A model generated the notes under the pieces. The model made no database searches, had not been told where the DNA came from, and was given only the letters and a program-made list of their open reading frames with translations. Source: an uncultured Hyphomonadaceae bacterium (GTDB lineage: Bacteria > Pseudomonadota > Alphaproteobacteria > Caulobacterales > Hyphomonadaceae). From it: 64,000 nt of DNA. Positions 60,246 to 64,000 of the stretch are shown in pieces. The stretch is taken from assembly GCA_913057945.1 (NCBI GenBank), contig CAJXOF010000004.1, forward strand, positions 124,001 to 188,000, read 5' to 3'. The position numbers and the translations under genes were made by a program. Position 1 is the first letter of the stretch. Every line of letters starts with the position of its first letter.

Positions 60246-60604
60246 TTCTTCAACTCCCCCAAGAGCTTTTCGAGTTCCGCAATGTCGTCGGCCGTCAGAC
60301 CGCGGGTGTCGGCAAGGTGAGCGACAAGAGGGGCGGCCCGGCCGGAAAAGACCTGGTCCACGAACTGCCGGGCGGCACCGGCCTTGTAGGTGCCTTCCTC
60401 GACAAGCGGGAAGTAGAGATAGCGCCGACCGTCTTCTTCGGTGCGCAGCGCGCCCTTTTCAACGAGCCGGGCCAGCAGCGTCTTCACGGTGCGGCTGGTC
60501 CAGTCCTTTTCCGTGCCAAGCGCGTCATGGACATCCGAAGCGGCAAGGCCCGGCTGCTCCCAGAGCACGCTCATCACGTCAAGTTCTGCGTCGGAAATCT
60601 TCAT
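60242..60604 (-). CDS. BlaI/MecI/CopY-type transcriptional repressor
   Basis: A 120-residue winged-helix repressor. It starts MKISDAELDVMSVLWE, the family hallmark, with WTSRTVKTLLARLVEKGAL as recognition helix region. It pairs with the M56 peptidase downstream, as in BlaI-BlaR1. Repeated GACTAC/GTAGTC half-sites just upstream are its likely operator, giving autorepression. Confidence 0.92.
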   Translation of the reverse strand: MKISDAELDVMSVLWEQPGLAASDVHDALGTEKDWTSRTVKTLLARLVEKGALRTEEDGRRYLYFPLVEEGTYKAGAARQFVDQVFSGRAAPLVAHLADTRGLTADDIAELEKLLGELKK

Positions 60605-60623
60605 GGTGTAGAACCCCTCTCTG

Positions 60624-60654
60624 GACTACAAGCGTAGTCATATGACATGACTAC
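60624..60654. promoter_or_regulatory. BlaI-type operator with three half-sites
   Basis: GACTAC (60624-60629) and GTAGTC (60634-60639) form an inverted repeat with 4 bp between. GTAGTCAT (60634-60641) and ATGACTAC (60647-60654) form a second perfect one with 5 bp between, sharing the middle half-site. The site lies 20-50 bp upstream of the repressor start. Confidence 0.7.
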
Positions 60655-60786
60655 ACTCGTGGTCAACAGGTTTTAGATGACACTCTCGTAAGGTGGGCAG
60701 GCATTGCAGGAATACGTCCTCGCGTGGCTTCTATTCGGGCACGGCGTCGAGTACGGTCCCCTGGAGAGGTATTGGAGGACCGGGTT

Positions 60787-61527
60787 ATGAGACGAGCGAC
60801 GATTGCGGCGATGGCGCTGCTGACCGTACCGATGGGCTGTGCAACCACGGGAAGTTCAGGTGATCTGGGCCGGGTCTTCGGAGAGGTCATCGGCCAGCAG
60901 ACAGGCGGGCAGGGCGCCCTGACCCAGGCCGAGATCGATGCGGGCCTGCGCGAAGCCCTTACCGTGGGCACCAATCTCGTGGCAGCCCAGCTGGGCCAGA
61001 CCAATGGGTATTTCGGCGATTCAGAGATCCGGATTCCGCTTCCGAAGACGTATCGCGACATCCAGTCCGGCCTGTCGCGCGTCGGGGCGAGCGGCCCGCT
61101 GGACGATCTGGAGCTGCGCATGAACCGCGCCGCCGAAGCCGCTGTGCCAGAAGCCAAGACGCTGGTCATCGGCGCGATCCGCCAGATCACGATCGAGGAT
61201 GCGGTGCGCATCCTGAATGGCGGCGACACGGCCGCAACCGATTACCTGCGCGAGAAGACCGAGAGCCAGCTGCGCGCCTCCTTCACGCCCTATGTCAAAA
61301 CGTCGCTTGCGCAGGCCGGTGCCTTCACCTCTCTTGAGCAGGTTGCCAACAATTATGGCGTGGGGGGCGTGACCTCTTCCCTGCAAAACGATCTGACCAA
61401 TCATGCGGTCACGCTGGGCCTCGATGGTATGTTCCATTACGTGGCCCTGGAGGAGCAGAAAATCCGTGAGAATCCTCTGGCTCGGACGACCGATATTTTG
61501 CGGCGCGTCTTTGGATCGAGGGGCTGA
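60787..61527 (+). CDS. DUF4197 domain lipoprotein-like protein
   Basis: A 246-residue exported protein. The N-terminus is a signal peptide with a Cys at 18 (PMGC), a loose lipobox. The rest has the DUF4197 pattern: GLREALTVGTNLVAAQLGQT, IRIPLPKTYRDIQSGL, a RAAEAAVPEAK helix and ATDYLREKT. Function unknown. The ATG at 60787 has GGAGG upstream. Its stop overlaps the start of the hydrolase gene (TGATG). Confidence 0.88.
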   Translation: MRRATIAAMALLTVPMGCATTGSSGDLGRVFGEVIGQQTGGQGALTQAEIDAGLREALTVGTNLVAAQLGQTNGYFGDSEIRIPLPKTYRDIQSGLSRVGASGPLDDLELRMNRAAEAAVPEAKTLVIGAIRQITIEDAVRILNGGDTAATDYLREKTESQLRASFTPYVKTSLAQAGAFTSLEQVANNYGVGGVTSSLQNDLTNHAVTLGLDGMFHYVALEEQKIRENPLARTTDILRRVFGSRG

Positions 61528-62507
61528 TGCGTCGCTTTACGTATGAGGCCAAAGCCGGCGGAGAGATGGCCGGCATAGAATTCGGTGACCCCATCAAGCC
61601 CTTCTCGGCGGTGTGGCTGCACGCGACCGGATTCAACGGAATGACCTATCAGTCATTGCTGGCACCGCTTGGCCTGCGCCAGCGGGTGGCGGCGCTCGAC
61701 ATGCGCGGTCATGGACGCTCGACCTTGCTGGCCAGGCCGGGGCGGATGAAATCCTGGAAGCGCCACAGGGATGATGTGATCGAATGGCTCGAAAAGGAAG
61801 CGCCGCAGGGTGTGATCCTCGGCGGACATTCCATGGGCGGCTGCGTGGCCCTGCTGGTGGCGGGCAAGCGACCAGACCTCGTGAAGGGGCTGGTCCTGGC
61901 CGACCCGGTGATCCTGTCGAAATCAGTCTATTTCTGGCAGCACATGCTGTCGCCTTTCTCCTTCCTGATGCGGCGTAATGCGATGGCCCGGCAGGCCAAG
62001 AAACGCCGCGCCGAATTCGGGTCGTTCCGCGAAGCGCTGGAGGCCTATACCGGCCGCGGCGCATTCCAGACCTGGCGCGAGCCTTTCCTGGCCGACTACC
62101 TGCTGGACGGGATCGAGCGTACAGACCACAATCCGCCAGATAGCGACGACCAGACCTGGCGCCTCTTGTGCGAACCGAAATGGGAATCCGCGACCTTTGC
62201 CGCCCAGCGCAATCGCCCCTGGCATGCGCTGCGCCGCGTGAAGAAGCACCGCATTCCGATGACCATCTTGCGGCCGACCCGAGGCTCCGTAATTACCGAC
62301 AAGGTGCGCGCCAAGCTGATCCTGTCCTATCCGGCGATGATGATGAAGGCGGTGCGCGGCACGACCCATTTCCTGCCCATGGAAGCGCCCTATGAAGTGC
62401 GCGACCAGCTGTCGGCATTCCTTGCGCGCCTCGTCGAGCGGTTCACGCTGGAAGAGGATGCCTTCGTGGAACGGTCCCTGAAGATGCGTCGGCGCGGCTC
62501 ACGATAG
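61527..62507 (+). CDS. Alpha/beta hydrolase
   Basis: A 326-residue alpha/beta hydrolase. HATGFNG near residue 32 is the oxyanion region, DMRGHGRS follows, and the nucleophile Ser is in GGHSMGG (about residue 107). The acid is probably in ILRPTRGS or nearby and the base in GTTHFLPME. No signal peptide. It is translationally coupled to the DUF4197 gene. The substrate is unknown. Confidence 0.85.
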   Translation: MRRFTYEAKAGGEMAGIEFGDPIKPFSAVWLHATGFNGMTYQSLLAPLGLRQRVAALDMRGHGRSTLLARPGRMKSWKRHRDDVIEWLEKEAPQGVILGGHSMGGCVALLVAGKRPDLVKGLVLADPVILSKSVYFWQHMLSPFSFLMRRNAMARQAKKRRAEFGSFREALEAYTGRGAFQTWREPFLADYLLDGIERTDHNPPDSDDQTWRLLCEPKWESATFAAQRNRPWHALRRVKKHRIPMTILRPTRGSVITDKVRAKLILSYPAMMMKAVRGTTHFLPMEAPYEVRDQLSAFLARLVERFTLEEDAFVERSLKMRRRGSR

Positions 62508-62596
62508 GCGAGGGCATCGCCTGACTTGAGAAAAGCTCAGTGGTGGAACAATGCGCGCTCGTGTAAGGATGCGCGGTTGCCATTGGAGCTGACCCC

Positions 62597-64000
62597 ATGC
62601 CCGCTGATATCCTGGCCCTGCCGGGGGTAGAGATTGCCATCGTGCTGTTGCTGGTGGGAATCGTGTTTTTCGGCTTCGTGCGGGAAATCCTGCCGTCCGA
62701 TGTGGTCGCCTTGCTGGCCATGGGTGCGCTGTTGCTGACGGGTATCCTGTCAGTGCCTGAGACGCTTGCCGTTTTCTCCAATTCCGCGCCGATCACGATT
62801 GCCGCCATGTTCGTGCTGTCGGCAGCGCTGGAGCGAACCGGCGTGATCGATGCGGCCGGGCGGCTGGTCTCCCGCCTCGCCCGCCGGGCGTCGCCTGTCG
62901 TGGCGATGGTGGCCATGATGCTGGGCGTGATGATCCTGTCGGCCCTCATGAACAATACGCCGATTGTCGTCGTCCTGATCCCGGTGGTGATACAGCTGGC
63001 GCGGACGATTGGCGTGGCGCCGTCAAAATTGCTGATCCCGCTCTCCTTCGCCGCGATCTTTGGCGGCACGACCACGCTGATCGGCACATCGACCAACATC
63101 CTTGTGGACGGCGTGGCGCAGGAGGCGGGGCTGGCCCCGTTTGGCGTGTTCGAGATTACCGGCGCCGGGGCGATCCTGGCGCTGGTCGGCGCGGCCTATC
63201 TGGCGCTCACCTCGCCCTTCCTGTTGCCGACGCGTGAGTCATTGGTCGACATGTTGCCGAATGCGAAGAGCCGGCGGTTCCTGGCGCAGATCCTGATTCC
63301 GCTTGGCTCGCCCCTGATCGGCAAAACCGTTTCTGAAACAGGCTTCTCGGCGGAGAAGGGGTTCAAGGTGATCGATGTCTTCCGGGAGGGGCTGTCCCTG
63401 CGGGCTGATTTACGCGACCTCTCGATCCAGGCCGGGGACCGGATCGTGTTGCGCACGCCGGTGTCTGAAGTCCTGACGCTGAAGGAGGCGGGCAGCATTG
63501 CGATTGGCGCGTCAGCCTCCGATGCGCGGCCTGCGTTCGAGCCGATCCAGACCAGTGAGACTGTCATCATGGAAGGCGTGATCGGGCCGCAATCCCGGTT
63601 GACCGGCCGGTTGCTGAATGGGCTCGGCCTGGCCCGTCTGTATGGCGTCTATGTGCTGGCGATCCACAGGCGCGGAGAGAACATCACGACCACTGAGGAT
63701 ATCCGGTTCGATGTCGGGGATACGGTCCTGCTGGAAGGTCCGGCGCGGGGCATGCGGCAATTGTTCGATGATGGCATTCTCAACAATCTCACCGAGACCA
63801 CCGAGCGCGCCATAAGGCGGGGCAAGGCGCCGATTGCGATTGTGGCGCTGGTGTCGGTGATGGGACTGGCGGCGCTGGGCGTGCTGCCGATCTCGGCGCT
63901 CGCGCTGATTGCGGCGACGGCTGTCGTGGCGCTCGGATGCCTCGACCATCAGGAAGCCTATCGCGCGATCCGCTGGGATATCCTGATGCTGATATTCGGC
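62597..64000 (+). CDS. SLC13-type (DASS) permease with RCK_C domains, 3' truncated
   Basis: The frame runs open from ATG 62597 to the window end (468 residues seen). About six membrane helices come first, with SALMNNTPIVVVLIPV and GGTTTLIGTSTNILV, the SNT-type ion/substrate motifs of divalent anion:sodium symporters. Two soluble RCK_C (TrkA-C) domains follow (about 235-310 and 315-395; IDVFREG, RIVLRTP, DTVLLEGP), then helices resume. Such proteins move anions such as sulfate or dicarboxylates; the substrate is unknown. The remaining C-terminal helices lie outside the window. Confidence 0.88.
   Translation, partial: MPADILALPGVEIAIVLLLVGIVFFGFVREILPSDVVALLAMGALLLTGILSVPETLAVFSNSAPITIAAMFVLSAALERTGVIDAAGRLVSRLARRASPVVAMVAMMLGVMILSALMNNTPIVVVLIPVVIQLARTIGVAPSKLLIPLSFAAIFGGTTTLIGTSTNILVDGVAQEAGLAPFGVFEITGAGAILALVGAAYLALTSPFLLPTRESLVDMLPNAKSRRFLAQILIPLGSPLIGKTVSETGFSAEKGFKVIDVFREGLSLRADLRDLSIQAGDRIVLRTPVSEVLTLKEAGSIAIGASASDARPAFEPIQTSETVIMEGVIGPQSRLTGRLLNGLGLARLYGVYVLAIHRRGENITTTEDIRFDVGDTVLLEGPARGMRQLFDDGILNNLTETTERAIRRGKAPIAIVALVSVMGLAALGVLPISALALIAATAVVALGCLDHQEAYRAIRWDILMLIFG

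Overview
The window looks like the chromosome of a GC-rich dimorphic alphaproteobacterium, most likely of the Hyphomonadaceae/Caulobacterales type. The evidence is a TonB-Xanth-Caul type receptor beside SapC and a tryptophan-halogenase-like gene, an mreBCD-mrdA-rodA operon preceded by a CtrA-type box, PleC/DivJ-like kinase architecture, and alphaproteobacterial Mla and DUF families. The genus is inference.

Region 1 (1-14,458) is the right end of a foreign genomic island. It is visibly more AT-rich than the rest. It carries an incomplete upper pathway for an aromatic hydrocarbon of the biphenyl/alkylbenzene type: a three-component Rieske dioxygenase (alpha, beta, ferredoxin, ferredoxin reductase), a 2,3-dihydroxybiphenyl dioxygenase-type extradiol enzyme and a meta-cleavage hydrolase, in the order A1-A2-A3-A4-C-D. 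The cis-dihydrodiol dehydrogenase (B) is absent. Upstream lie a GntR regulator, a propionyl-CoA synthetase-like ligase, a quinone oxidoreductase, an epoxide hydrolase and a truncated DUF1329 gene. The island end holds a decayed IS3-type remnant, a 51-bp tandem duplication and an IS630 element inserted at TA inside the second copy. It finishes in a 48-bp 3' fragment of a tRNA-Val(UAC) gene, which reads as an attachment-site scar.

Region 2 (14,499-29,295) is core-like, with an amidohydrolase, then a TonB receptor / SapC / JmjC-like cupin / flavin halogenase locus with a palindromic operator, an FAD oxidoreductase, a histidine kinase-like protein whose phosphoacceptor His is Ala, and two glycosyltransferase-type membrane proteins.

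Region 3 (29,446-36,715) is the cell-shape operon mreB-mreC-mreD-mrdA-rodA, followed by a sodium:neurotransmitter-type symporter.

Region 4 (36,973-50,676) holds a proline iminopeptidase, small lipoprotein/DUF423/thioesterase genes, an HxlR regulator with tandem operators divergent from a tautomerase and an acyl-CoA dehydrogenase, a dipeptide epimerase, an Mla-type lipid transport operon with a STAS-MlaE fusion, and a pair of acyl-CoA dehydrogenases.

Region 5 (50,653-64,000) holds a VanZ-like protein, aminopeptidase N, a PAS histidine kinase, a phosphatase/kdsB/lipoprotein operon, a BlaI/M56 peptidase pair with its operator, a DUF4197 lipoprotein with an alpha/beta hydrolase, and an SLC13-type permease that runs off the end.
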